Position numbers and translations under genes: made by a program. Shown piece by piece: positions 1-8,348 of a DNA stretch of 64,000 nt. The stretch covers positions 1 to 64,000 of IMG/VR virus record IMGVR_UViG_3300050821_003619; one strand, given 5' to 3'. A model generated the notes under the pieces. It had not been told where the DNA came from, searched no databases, and saw nothing but the letters and a program-made list of their open reading frames with translations. This DNA comes from a virus. Every line of letters begins with the position of its first letter. Position 1 is the stretch's first letter.

Positions 1-136
1 TTACCTTAAGAGATGGCTCTTCTGGGGCCACTACAGAGGGGTTAATGACAACTTCATCACTAACGTCTGCTCCACCGGTTGAAAACTGTGCGCTACGAGC
101 GCCACGAGCTAAGGCGTCACCGCCACCTAATGTCAT
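1..136 (-). CDS. Hypothetical protein, N-terminal part only
   Basis: Start of a minus-strand gene that runs off the left edge. ATG at 136 follows a good ribosome binding site (AGGAG, then ACTCAATA). The visible 45 residues begin MTLGGGDALARGARSAQF and are Gly/Ala/Ser rich, turning acidic and Pro-rich. It is the gene after the capsid block in transcription order, so a structural role is likely by position only. No family recognised. Confidence 0.6.
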   Translation of the reverse strand, partial: MTLGGGDALARGARSAQFSTGGADVSDEVVINPSVVAPEEPSLKV

Positions 137-200
137 TATTGAGTCTCCTGAGTCTTATATACACCCTACGGACGGTGCATCGGCTCTACGCACGGCACCG

Positions 201-703
201 TCACGAGGGATTACCTGCACGCTCTGTACGTAGAGTACGCTGTGCAGAAACTTGTGTTGAATACTGAGTCAAATATCTTAATGCTTTGTCTAGCCATGTA
301 CTCATAATAGGTACAATTGTTCCTTCTTTGAGAACAGCTTCTATAGTGGCTAGTTTTAAATTACACTTTTCACAAATCAAACCACGAAGGCATTTACTGC
401 ATGATTTTGTTTTCAAATCACAGCAAGAGTGATCATATGGTCTACTGACAGACGATGAAGTCCTCCACGCTGAGAATGGTTAAGATGCTCGCACAGAGCG
501 CAGAGACCGCGCTGTTCAATCAACTTATCTCTGTACCATTCTACAGTCGTGGAGTACTTCTTCATTTCACGAGCAAATTCTCGGGCACGATAAAAGTCTG
601 GATTTTCCAATCTATCTTTTCTAGTCCAATCTGCTCTATATCTATCCGCCTCGACTTTATGGTTTGCATACCATTTCTTTTGTGAAGCGTATTTATCTTT
701 CAT
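201..703 (-). pseudogene. HNH / endonuclease VII-like gene with a frameshift
   Basis: ATG at 703 has a clear ribosome binding site (TAGGAGAG). The first frame gives a basic helical N-terminus, then CALC and the start of the catalytic motif (LSVDH), and stops after about 96 residues. The other frame, taken up near 434-437, continues exactly as the family expects: DHSCCDLK, then CSKC and RGLICEKCNL. Two extra bases (AT) between the two histidine codons of the VDHDH motif explain the break. Together the frames match the recombination endonuclease VII / HNH fold with paired zinc cysteines. This is either a decayed homing endonuclease, a sequencing error, or less likely a programmed frameshift. 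It sits directly behind the capsid gene terminator. Confidence 0.7.
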
Positions 704-726
704 TTTCTCTCCTAACAGAGTGAGAA

Positions 727-748
727 GGGAGTAGGTTAGGCTACTCCC
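727..748 (-). terminator. Terminator-like hairpin after the capsid gene
   Basis: Perfect 8-bp stem GGGAGTAG / CTACTCCC with a 6-nt loop, 65 nt downstream of the capsid gene stop on the minus strand. It is followed by TTCTCACTC, a weak T-rich tail. The HNH gene starts 24 nt further on. Confidence 0.55.
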
Positions 749-812
749 TCCATATCTTGAGTTCATGAGGCCCAAGACTTCACAACTTAAATACCACTTA
801 AGTCCTTTAGAA

Positions 813-2156
813 TCAAATGGTAGGAACGGCTGCGTTCTGGATGTAAAGTCCAGCACGAGGTGCACTGTTTGCCAAGTTGAAGCACGTATTGTACGCGAAC
901 ATATGGCTGGTCAAGTACGAACCGTTTGACGTTCCATTGCCGATGTCAGGCACCGGAGCAACTACGTTACCACCACCGAAGTCATACAACTCCAGAGGTG
1001 ACAACTCACCGATGTACCAGTGGTCAAGAACCAACAGGTCCATACGGTTTGGCGAGAACGTGAAGCTCTTGTGATACTTACGTCCACCGAATGTGTCACT
1101 GAAATACTTACGTGACATATCCATCGTCTTGTCGCCCTTTACTTCCTGAGCGTTGATGATCTGAACGTTGTAAAACAAGTTGCTCTGAGCCATCGCCTGC
1201 TCAGGCGGACCATACCACACGCCCGACTTAATGCTATCTGCATCTGGACCCAATGCACGACCTAGCAGAACTTCTGCACGCTGTGCAATATTTGGGGTCA
1301 ATGCTGCACCGGCCAAGTTAATGGTTGGGGTGCTTAGGCGACCGGGATACGCGTTACGGTTCAATCCACCGATGGTACCGGTGTTTGAGTTAACGTCCCA
1401 CGCCTTGATACCAAGAATAGAGTTCCCGGCACCATAGGTCGCTCCCTGCACAACGATGTAGTCAGTTGTAACTACGTCTGAAGGCAGGACTGTGCTGAAA
1501 TACAAGGTGTTGCTAGGACCATCAGAATAGCTGATAGTAGCCGTAGAGTTTCCACCTCCAGTACGCTGCACACCAGCGGTACTGTAGAACTTCACAACCT
1601 GCTGATCGGTAAACGCAACTGCAACGTTGACACCGGCGATACTTGCAGTCTGTGCTGCAGGTGAACCACCAGATAGAACGATTGTAGCTGTGCTTGGAAT
1701 CTGGTCAATCATACCAGAACCGTCAGCGTTAATAAGACCTTCGATACCCTGCATAGCAGCGTCCAAAGAGTTCTTCATTTCCTGTGCCTTTACAGCGAAC
1801 AAGCCCTTCTGCTTGCTATCCGTAGAAGCCTGAGCTAACCACGAGATTTCGCAAACGTTGAACAAGTACACTGGAGCAATGGCGAACGAAGCCCACTGTG
1901 AACCAGAACCACGAAGCATCGAATCTGCGTTACCAGTTCCCTGAGAAATAGCAGAACCCGCTTGTACGCGGAAAGGTACGCGGAACGAAGGACGTTGTAC
2001 ACCACCAGCGTTAGACTGATTGCTAACGGGGATGTTTGTTGCTTCAGCCTTAAACATGCTGTAGGCTGTAGTACCATGGAAAACTAGATCAGGAATCTCT
2101 TTCGCAAACGCGTCAAGTTCCACTGCTTCCACGGCTGCTTCTAATAGAGCAGACAT
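813..2156 (-). CDS. Major capsid protein (HK97-fold type, inferred)
   Basis: A 447-residue protein, the usual size for a phage capsid subunit. It has a helical N-terminus, a middle rich in Ser/Thr/Gly beta segments, and a C-terminal part (about 330-447) with a DTFGGRKYHKSFTF then LLVLDHWYIGEL pattern typical of phage capsid proteins of this class. Position supports it: it is the first large gene after the portal (4722-7355) and the scaffold-like gene (3233-4660) in transcription order. ATG at 2156 has a modest GGAAAG upstream. Residues 190-300 may form an inserted surface domain. I see no protease motif, so maturation cannot be judged. The alternative, a different abundant virion protein, is unlikely given the position. 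Confidence 0.82.
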   Translation of the reverse strand: MSALLEAAVEAVELDAFAKEIPDLVFHGTTAYSMFKAEATNIPVSNQSNAGGVQRPSFRVPFRVQAGSAISQGTGNADSMLRGSGSQWASFAIAPVYLFNVCEISWLAQASTDSKQKGLFAVKAQEMKNSLDAAMQGIEGLINADGSGMIDQIPSTATIVLSGGSPAAQTASIAGVNVAVAFTDQQVVKFYSTAGVQRTGGGNSTATISYSDGPSNTLYFSTVLPSDVVTTDYIVVQGATYGAGNSILGIKAWDVNSNTGTIGGLNRNAYPGRLSTPTINLAGAALTPNIAQRAEVLLGRALGPDADSIKSGVWYGPPEQAMAQSNLFYNVQIINAQEVKGDKTMDMSRKYFSDTFGGRKYHKSFTFSPNRMDLLVLDHWYIGELSPLELYDFGGGNVVAPVPDIGNGTSNGSYLTSHMFAYNTCFNLANSAPRAGLYIQNAAVPTI

Positions 2157-2179
2157 ATTACGTTTCTTTCCAAAAACAA

Positions 2180-2366
2180 TTAATGTACGCCATAAGGCAC
2201 AAGCCTTACCACGCCATGTGAGTCAATTTGTTTCCACGTCCTTGAAAGTCGCTCATATTTTAGGTGTTCACGCCACCACTGCTCTTTTTTGGATAGTGTA
2301 AAGCTAAGCTTGTGTAGCTCTTTAGTAGCCTATACCTTGTCCTTGGTCTAGGTGATTCGGTTCCAT
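2180..2366 (-). pseudogene. Small broken reading frame before the capsid gene
   Basis: ATG at 2366 opens a 14-residue frame ending in a stop. If one base is skipped there, a second frame continues for 47 residues (KELHKLSFTLSKKEQWWREH then KYERLSRTWKQIDSHGVVRL) to a TAA at 2180. The second part has protein-like composition but no start codon of its own. No good ribosome binding site is visible. It could be a decayed gene or a frameshift. The rest of the 2157-2453 gap has only short hairpins, including GGAGCC/GGCTCC. Confidence 0.3.
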
Positions 2367-2417
2367 CACGATAGTGCTACTAAGGAGCCACACCGGGCTC
2401 CCCTCAAACCGTAATCC

Positions 2418-2436
2418 AGTTCTCTCAAAGAGAACT
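2418..2436 (-). terminator. Hairpin after the small beta-domain gene
   Basis: Perfect 8-bp inverted repeat AGTTCTCT / AGAGAACT with a 3-nt loop, 18 nt after the stop of the 62-residue gene. There is no T-run, so it may be an RNA end-protecting hairpin and not a true terminator. Confidence 0.35.
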
Positions 2437-2453
2437 TTAAGGTTGAGTCGGTA

Positions 2454-2642
2454 TTACAGAGTTTGAGTTGAAGCTGCTACGTCTTGTGCTTGTACGGTTA
2501 CGGTATTACCTGAACCGGCCAACTTCACAACTACGTTAGCTGAAGGTCCTGTGCTTGAAGTAGAAGTTACGGTTCCTACAATAGTAACTCCATCTCCAGT
2601 GTTGACCGGCTTACCTGCGCGATCTGTTACTTGATCTGCCAT
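2454..2642 (-). CDS. Small beta-domain protein related to the 7529-7945 product
   Basis: 62 residues; ATG at 2642 with TAGGAGATAAAC just before it. Residues 17-56 (GVTIVGTVTSTSS to VTVQAQDV) form one repeat of a domain that occurs twice in the 138-residue protein at 7529-7945 (VVQAQDC and SVNASAGAL versions). The alternating Val/Thr pattern suggests a small beta barrel. Placement beside the capsid gene suggests a head decoration or head completion protein; that is inference. Confidence 0.6.
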   Translation of the reverse strand: MADQVTDRAGKPVNTGDGVTIVGTVTSTSSTGPSANVVVKLAGSGNTVTVQAQDVAASTQTL

Positions 2643-2676
2643 GTTTATCTCCTAATTTGATTTCATGGCAGCAATA

Positions 2677-3138
2677 TTACTTGCGCCACGTTGGTGTGCC
2701 GTTTATATCAGCACGTCTTCTTAGTATTTCCTTTTTCCATTGGTGATTGTGGCACAGAGTTTGAAATCCTTGAGGGAACCCTTGTTTTATTAGTTTGTAA
2801 TAAAGAGTGATACCGCTCAGACCTGTTTTCTTTCTATCTTCATTTCCCGTGTTATCTATATGGTCCAAACTCAACATATCAGGATCACACACTTCACATC
2901 CATCCCAACAACATTTAAGCTTATTATTGGGACCATAATGTGTCAATACTAAGGACTTTTGTTGTAATCTTTTTTCGCTTCTTCCTTGATTTATGCGATT
3001 TCTACATTCTATACAGAATTTGATGGTAGGTCTGCCGTGACCGCTAGGAACAACAGCCGGACTATCACCACAACAAACACATAAACCTTTGGATTTCAAA
3101 TCATTGTATCTAATTTTATTCTTTTCTGAATTCAACAA
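2677..3138 (-). CDS. HNH endonuclease (homing type)
   Basis: About 153 residues. Two CxxC pairs come first (CVCC, CIEC), then a third (CCWDGCEVC), then the catalytic LSLDHID motif and a final LCHNHQW. The usual last motif of this family is LCxNC, so one zinc cysteine is replaced by histidine here. There is no ATG. I chose TTG at 3138 because GGAAGG lies 6 nt before it; TTG at 3156 in the same frame is the alternative. The gene lies between the scaffold and capsid genes directly behind a hairpin terminator, as expected for a selfish free-standing endonuclease. Confidence 0.75.
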   Translation of the reverse strand: MLNSEKNKIRYNDLKSKGLCVCCGDSPAVVPSGHGRPTIKFCIECRNRINQGRSEKRLQQKSLVLTHYGPNNKLKCCWDGCEVCDPDMLSLDHIDNTGNEDRKKTGLSGITLYYKLIKQGFPQGFQTLCHNHQWKKEILRRRADINGTPTWRK

Positions 3139-3164
3139 TGTGAACCTTCCAATCAAGTCGAGAA

Positions 3165-3186
3165 GAGGGGTGGATTGGCACCCCTC
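3165..3186 (-). terminator. Terminator-like hairpin after the scaffold gene
   Basis: Perfect 8-bp stem GAGGGGTG / CACCCCTC, 6-nt loop, followed on the minus strand by TTCTCGACTTGATT. Same design and same following TTCTC as the hairpin at 727-748, and again just ahead of an HNH gene. Confidence 0.5.
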
Positions 3187-3232
3187 AACTCTATCCTATA
3201 GGTAATTAGTCTATAGGTAATCATTTAGTAAC

Positions 3233-4660
3233 TTATCGTCTCCAAGTTACCAGTTTCCACTTGCCTTTTCCGTCAGGAATGTATCCTTTTCCTGCAATTT
3301 CTAGCAGGCTTTGGGGGTCCATATCTCTATTCAGATTCTTAGGCTTTACCGCTACATACACGGGCTTACCGGAAGCCACAGCTACAGCATCCTGTTTCTG
3401 TGTTTGTTCCTTTTTCTGATTAGCTGCAGCAATACGACCGGCTGCGCTACCGCCTTTGGCATGATCTGGGTACATTCTCTGCACCGCACTGCGTACAATG
3501 CGATCTGCCATGGTTTCAACTTTTGTCTTGTGATACTGAAGGATTTTACCTTTGTCTGGAGTCTTTGCTCCCCATAGGGCCTTCATTTGGGTTTGATAAG
3601 CTTTGTCGGAAGAAAGTTCATCACGCAAATTACGCTGAATCTCTGCTGCCAATGGGCGAAGGTTCTCTCTGCTAAACCCTTTGAAATACGCACTCTTCAA
3701 GAAAGGAGTCAAATGCTTACCCAACATGTTATTGCTGGTAGTTTCGGCTTCTTTTCCCACCGCACTTTGGAATTCCTTAGTTTGGTTGGTCTTGAATTCT
3801 TGCTGTTCCTTCTCAAATTTTTCTCGGTCAGCCTTAAGTGCTAGTTGCTCTGGGGTAGGAGCTTGTTTTGCTTTGGCCGCTTCGCCTTTTAGCTTACCAA
3901 ACCAATCTCCCATATCAGCAACAATAGCTTTAATTTCGGCTACGCTCTTTTCGTCACCGACTTCAGCCAAATTAGTTAGAGCAGCTATCACATCGGGAAG
4001 CTTCGCTCTTTCTAGGCTCTCAACATAATGAGGAGTAAGAGTAGCGTAGTATGCCTTCTTATCCACGTCCTTTAACTTATCTAAGAACGGGGAAGCCAGC
4101 TTACCAAACGCGTCCTGCTTGCCTTCACTCTTCATGTCTTCATAGATATTATCTAGAAGTTTAGCATCTCCTGAGTAAAGAAGATGATCACTTTCTTCCA
4201 CACTTTTTAAGGTGTTCTGTAGCTGTTCAAAGCCTTCATATCCACCGATATTCTCGATAAACTGTTTGGCTTCTCGCGCTTCTTGAACCGTAGGGAATTC
4301 TGCTTTGTAGGCTTCGTGGCGCTCAAACGCACCATGCAACTGCTTAACCATGGCAGAATTCTTAGGATCAGCATCCTTAAATGCCTTCAATGCCTTACGA
4401 ACTTCCTGAGGTGTACTCTCTGTGCCGGGAAGCTCTTCCTTGGTGGCTTCAGTCTTATCCCCGGCTGCTACCTCGGTCTTGCCTTCAGCGCCTTCTTTTC
4501 CTGAGTCTGTAGTTTCATTGCCAACTTCCGTAGTAGTTTCTACGGTAGGTGTTTCTGTGGTTTCCACCTCAGTAGTTTCTGAGTTAACTTCTGGTGTGGT
4601 ATTCTCTGCTGCCGTAGCCTGAGCATCTAGGCCAGCGAAATCTAATACTGATTCAGCCAT
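3233..4660 (-). CDS. Scaffold-like acidic protein
   Basis: 475 residues. Residues 1-80 are extremely rich in Glu and Thr and look disordered; the remainder is long, charged and helical with coiled-coil character (for example around 270-300, PTPEQLALKADREKFEKEQQ). This composition, and the place between portal and capsid genes, is the classic setting for a capsid scaffolding protein, which fills the prohead and leaves during packaging. No protease signature was seen. ATG at 4660 follows a GAGGAGCC ribosome binding site. The function is inferred from position and composition. Confidence 0.6.
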   Translation of the reverse strand: MAESVLDFAGLDAQATAAENTTPEVNSETTEVETTETPTVETTTEVGNETTDSGKEGAEGKTEVAAGDKTEATKEELPGTESTPQEVRKALKAFKDADPKNSAMVKQLHGAFERHEAYKAEFPTVQEAREAKQFIENIGGYEGFEQLQNTLKSVEESDHLLYSGDAKLLDNIYEDMKSEGKQDAFGKLASPFLDKLKDVDKKAYYATLTPHYVESLERAKLPDVIAALTNLAEVGDEKSVAEIKAIVADMGDWFGKLKGEAAKAKQAPTPEQLALKADREKFEKEQQEFKTNQTKEFQSAVGKEAETTSNNMLGKHLTPFLKSAYFKGFSRENLRPLAAEIQRNLRDELSSDKAYQTQMKALWGAKTPDKGKILQYHKTKVETMADRIVRSAVQRMYPDHAKGGSAAGRIAAANQKKEQTQKQDAVAVASGKPVYVAVKPKNLNRDMDPQSLLEIAGKGYIPDGKGKWKLVTWRR

Positions 4661-4694
4661 CTATGGCTCCTCGTGAGTCTTCTGAGTCAATAGA

Positions 4695-4718
4695 AAAGGG
4701 TGCCCGTAGGCACCCTTT
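4695..4718 (-). terminator. Strong hairpin terminator after the portal gene
   Basis: Perfect 10-bp stem AAAGGGTGCC / GGCACCCTTT with a 4-nt loop, starting 3 nt after the portal stop codon and running into a short T-rich stretch (TTTTCTATT) on the minus strand. Confidence 0.75.
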
Positions 4719-4721
4719 GTC

Positions 4722-7355
4722 TTACTGCGTTTTCATTGCATCCGGTATAACTTTCTTAGCTACTGCATCGTTCAACTGTTGTTTCTGATGCTGCTCAAAG
4801 TCTTCCGGCTTGGCTTGAATTCCATCTTTAGCCAAAGCCTGTATCGCCACGCTTACTGGCATCTTGTCAATAGGTATTGACATACTTGCAGGTTTAGCTT
4901 GTGCTGGAGGAGCATTCTCTGCGGCAATTTTCTTTGCCATAGCTAGGTGCTCACTCCAATGCAGGTGTACGTTCTCATATGCAGCCTTTTGTTCCGGCGT
5001 GCCATACTTGAATTTTTGACCTTCGTTGGAATTCATCCAATCAAAACATGTATCAGCTTCAATCTGGTGATTTTCGCTTTCATCCTCAGCCACTGGTATA
5101 GTGCTGATATTAGGAGGTAAGCTTTGTATCACTTGTTGTAGCTGCTGCATCATCTGCTCTGCACCAGACATCTCAGGTGGAAGTTGTCCTCCTGATAATT
5201 GTGCCGCTTGCTGAGCTTGTTGATACCCATCCTGTGCTTGTTCCAGAGATGCTTTGGCCTGTTCAACCTGTGGGTTGGGATCAGGTCCGCTACGAAGCAG
5301 AGTTTCAAACTCATACTTTTGCTTAGTAACAGAGGTTGCGCCGGGAACTTTGAAGTTCTTCATTCGTATAGCATCGACCAATATAGGAAGATTCTGCGAT
5401 GAGAACAGCCACTGCGCTAATTCAGGGTTCTGAATTGCAGTGTCAATCATCTTCAGCATCTTAGACTCTTTTTGCTGCCAAGATTCTGGGAATGCTGGGT
5501 TAGATTCGGCGTAGCATAGAACATTTCCATTAGCTAAATTCGTAGTGTTAACGGATACGTTCTTAGTTTCTCCTGTGTTACCTCCAACTGGAATGTTTTG
5601 AGAAATTCTTTTTCCTTCTCTACATTCTGCAGCGCACTTTACTGCTTGTCGTGCAGCCTCAGCAAACAAATCTTGGATTGCGTTCCATGGGCAACCCACG
5701 CGCTGAAGAGCTTGGTCTCTCTGAATTACTGCATTTCCTACCGTCTCTTCTCCAGTGGCTGCACCAAACAACGATGGCAGCGCTCCAGAAATCTCTTCTG
5801 ACAGGCCGGAAATAAACCACTTAATAAAATCTGCTAATGCAGCTTGAGGCTGAGGGGTTTCTTCCACGAACATATACTGATCTCGTGCTGTTAAACCCGG
5901 CTGAATTTGGAATGGACCTGAGGAACCCGGAACATTAGGATTCTTCTTCATAGCCTCCATATCGAAAGCCTCAGCGTTGTACCACTTTTTAGGTACGGTG
6001 CGCTTGAAGTAGTCATCCAACAAGTCAACCCAATCGTTGATTCTCTTTTGAATAGAAATCAACGCGTCTCCCATTGATCTACGATTTTGACCTTTGCCTG
6101 AGAAAGGGTGACCTATAACAAGGTGGTCATCCATGTTCTCATTGCGTGCAAAAGCAAATTCTGATCCTGCTTTAACTAACAAGCATCCATCTGGAAACTT
6201 TTCTAGCAACTCTGCTCTTATTGCATCATCTACTTGTTCATCCATAAACATTGAGGGACGAAACCAAGTATGCTTTACTACAATATGTCTAGAAAAAGAA
6301 TCACCAGTAACATATGCTCCAAGCACTGCTTGTCTGGTATTCTCTCTAGCAATTCTATCTAGTTCAGATTCTGAAATTTTATCTGAACCGGGCTTGAGTT
6401 TGTCTGCAATCCAAGGAAATTTAGCCTTGGCAATAACTACATCAACATCCTCAAACAACTGCACAAACTGCATATCTTTTAGGTGATCAACAGCTATAGG
6501 TACTTTGTGATCCAACTTACCAAACACTGATGTCACTTCTCTACCTAGAGGCTTACGTACTGGAGCAGCCGTTGTGTCCGGCTCTTCTCCTTCTCCTTCT
6601 TGGTCAGTTATATCTAAAGATTCAGGAACTAAGGATGTATCTTGAGAAAGAATGTCGTCAAGACCTTCCTGCCCTGTCTCTACTGCCGGTGGAGGATTTA
6701 GTCTATCCTCTGGTACTGTTGGAACTGGTTGATCTTCTTCATAGCCGTATTCTTGGCCGTTAAGCTCGTAACGCGTCCACAATAGGACTCTATCTTCATT
6801 CCAAAATATACGTGCTGTGTCTACCAACAACTGATGCAAATTGTTATTGCGTGCCCAAATCATTTTAAAATTATCGGCTTCTTCAGCAGCGATAATATCT
6901 GGGCCGTAATCAGGATTATTGGGGAAAAATTCTACCTTTGGAACTTCTCTGGATAGAGCCGCAACGATGATGTCACCTTTTGGTCCATATACGTTTGTGT
7001 CGTATATTCCATTGTTGGTGTACTGTTGTGATGCTCCATATCCAGTAGTGTTACCGGGAAGAATCCACCCTCCCTGTTTACCTCTCAGCAAGTGTTGGTA
7101 CCCACGATCAAAATGGATAGCTTCCCACGCTTGCTCTACTTCTAATCTTCTAGCGGCTACGTCAGTTCTTGTAGCTATACCGTCTAGCTGTAGTAACGTG
7201 CCTTTAGCTTCATCTGATAACTGAGCAAATGGCTCGCTAGAGTAGTCGAAGGACGCATACACCCCTAAAGGGCTATCCTCTGGCTTTTCAGGCTGAACCG
7301 TCGAGCTTGGTCCATCATGATTTGCGTTAGCCGGTACTCCGTTTGGGTCAGCCAT
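4722..7355 (-). CDS. Portal protein
   Basis: 877 residues, large for a portal. The pattern fits a phage portal: a disordered N-terminus (1-45), an alpha/beta body, an acidic insert (about 200-270), a core with KGQNRRSMGDALISIQKRIN and DWVDLLDDYFKRTVPKKW (the helix-rich stem and crown region), and a Gln-rich helical C-terminal extension (about 690-760). Portals form the dodecameric DNA gate at one capsid vertex and dock the terminase. It lies between the terminase and capsid genes. ATG at 7355 has CAGGAGAGCAG before it. I see no fused peptidase. Confidence 0.8.
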   Translation of the reverse strand: MADPNGVPANANHDGPSSTVQPEKPEDSPLGVYASFDYSSEPFAQLSDEAKGTLLQLDGIATRTDVAARRLEVEQAWEAIHFDRGYQHLLRGKQGGWILPGNTTGYGASQQYTNNGIYDTNVYGPKGDIIVAALSREVPKVEFFPNNPDYGPDIIAAEEADNFKMIWARNNNLHQLLVDTARIFWNEDRVLLWTRYELNGQEYGYEEDQPVPTVPEDRLNPPPAVETGQEGLDDILSQDTSLVPESLDITDQEGEGEEPDTTAAPVRKPLGREVTSVFGKLDHKVPIAVDHLKDMQFVQLFEDVDVVIAKAKFPWIADKLKPGSDKISESELDRIARENTRQAVLGAYVTGDSFSRHIVVKHTWFRPSMFMDEQVDDAIRAELLEKFPDGCLLVKAGSEFAFARNENMDDHLVIGHPFSGKGQNRRSMGDALISIQKRINDWVDLLDDYFKRTVPKKWYNAEAFDMEAMKKNPNVPGSSGPFQIQPGLTARDQYMFVEETPQPQAALADFIKWFISGLSEEISGALPSLFGAATGEETVGNAVIQRDQALQRVGCPWNAIQDLFAEAARQAVKCAAECREGKRISQNIPVGGNTGETKNVSVNTTNLANGNVLCYAESNPAFPESWQQKESKMLKMIDTAIQNPELAQWLFSSQNLPILVDAIRMKNFKVPGATSVTKQKYEFETLLRSGPDPNPQVEQAKASLEQAQDGYQQAQQAAQLSGGQLPPEMSGAEQMMQQLQQVIQSLPPNISTIPVAEDESENHQIEADTCFDWMNSNEGQKFKYGTPEQKAAYENVHLHWSEHLAMAKKIAAENAPPAQAKPASMSIPIDKMPVSVAIQALAKDGIQAKPEDFEQHQKQQLNDAVAKKVIPDAMKTQ

Positions 7356-7366
7356 CTGCTCTCCTG

Positions 7367-7528
7367 TTATTTCTTTCGTGCGTGAGCGAACTTCTTTTTC
7401 TTAGACTTCTTCTCTGGCAGAGAATCAAAATTGGTGGCGCTCGACCACTCTGCCAGTTTCTCCTTGCCTCCTACCTTTTCAGGATGGGCATAAAGGAATC
7501 TCTGTTGCGCCTTGGATGAAAACGGCAT
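7367..7528 (-). CDS. Small basic phage protein of the MPFxSKAQQRFLYA type
   Basis: 53 residues beginning MPFSSKAQQRFLYAHPEK and ending in a lysine-rich tail. This N-terminal motif recurs in small proteins next to packaging genes in many phages; the function is not known to me. The ATG directly abuts the stop of the gene before it (TAAATG), so translation is probably coupled. Confidence 0.75.
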   Translation of the reverse strand: MPFSSKAQQRFLYAHPEKVGGKEKLAEWSSATNFDSLPEKKSKKKKFAHARKK

Positions 7529-7945
7529 TTACACTAGGTTTCCAGCCACGCTTGCGGCGGACTGAAGTGCTCCTGCACTTGCATTCACTGAATTCTGTGA
7601 GTTGGCTAGTTTAATGCTGAGCAATGCTGTGCTTCCAGAACCAGACACTAGACCGGTAACAACTCCTCTTACCGATACCTGAAATCCAGTTCCAAATTCC
7701 ATACCACCTTGCGCTACTGCTGGGTTAGTCGCAGAGCTATCCAAAGGGTTAACAGGTCCACCTGCAAGAGGTGCATAGCAATCTTGGGCCTGTACAACAA
7801 TGCTGTCATTAGATTTTGTAGTTATCGTACAACTTGCGGTTGATCCACTACCTGAAATACTAGCAACAATGCCCATGATGGTGCACTGATCGTTAGCAAA
7901 CACGGGCTGGCCGTTTGTATTGGTTCCAATTACACCTGTGCTCAT
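7529..7945 (-). CDS. Virion-associated beta protein with two repeat domains
   Basis: 138 residues. Two copies of the same roughly 40-residue beta domain are visible, at about 18-57 (TIMGIVASISGSGSTA then VVQAQDC) and 83-125 (VSVRGVVTGLVSGSGSTALL then SVNASAGAL). The 62-residue protein at 2454-2642 has one copy. It lies in the packaging/head block, so a head decoration or joining role is plausible. ATG at 7945 is preceded by ACGGAGAATAG. Confidence 0.6.
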   Translation of the reverse strand: MSTGVIGTNTNGQPVFANDQCTIMGIVASISGSGSTASCTITTKSNDSIVVQAQDCYAPLAGGPVNPLDSSATNPAVAQGGMEFGTGFQVSVRGVVTGLVSGSGSTALLSIKLANSQNSVNASAGALQSAASVAGNLV

Positions 7946-7961
7946 ATTCTATTCTCCGTAT

Positions 7962-8333
7962 TTAAACTAGATCAGGCATCTCATAATTGCGTTCTTCACT
8001 CTCAGCGCCTTGTTGGTCTGGATGAGTACGCTTTTTAACATCAGTTGCTTGCTCAGTTCCACCAGCTTCATAAGCCTCTGCAGCGCTGTTGTATTCGCTG
8101 GTAGTCTGAGAACCGTCCTCGTGGGTCTTTGTTACTTTGTGCTTGCCACCATCGTGATCATGGGAATAGTGCACGTGTGCCGCACGCTTCTCCGTACCTG
8201 TATCTTGTGACTCAGCTTTTTCGTTTGATTCTTTACCGGCTGGCTGTTCAGTAGCTCCGTAGGAATCAAATCTACGCTGTTGATAAACAGAACCAAACTT
8301 TTTACCGGGCTCTCTTTTGCTTTCAAATGCCAT
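7962..8333 (-). CDS. His-rich protein, paralogue of its upstream neighbour
   Basis: 123 residues. The N-terminal motif KKFGSVYQQRRFD and the central AAHVHYSHDHDGGKHKV block both have counterparts in the 155-residue product of 8349-8816 (KKFGSRFAQRKYD and QHVHVSHDNTNNKHHV). Histidine-dense central segments could bind metal. The pair looks like a tandem duplication. Function unknown; it belongs to the structural operon by position. Confidence 0.6.
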   Translation of the reverse strand: MAFESKREPGKKFGSVYQQRRFDSYGATEQPAGKESNEKAESQDTGTEKRAAHVHYSHDHDGGKHKVTKTHEDGSQTTSEYNSAAEAYEAGGTEQATDVKKRTHPDQQGAESEERNYEMPDLV

Positions 8334-8348
8334 TAGAATTGTCCTTTT

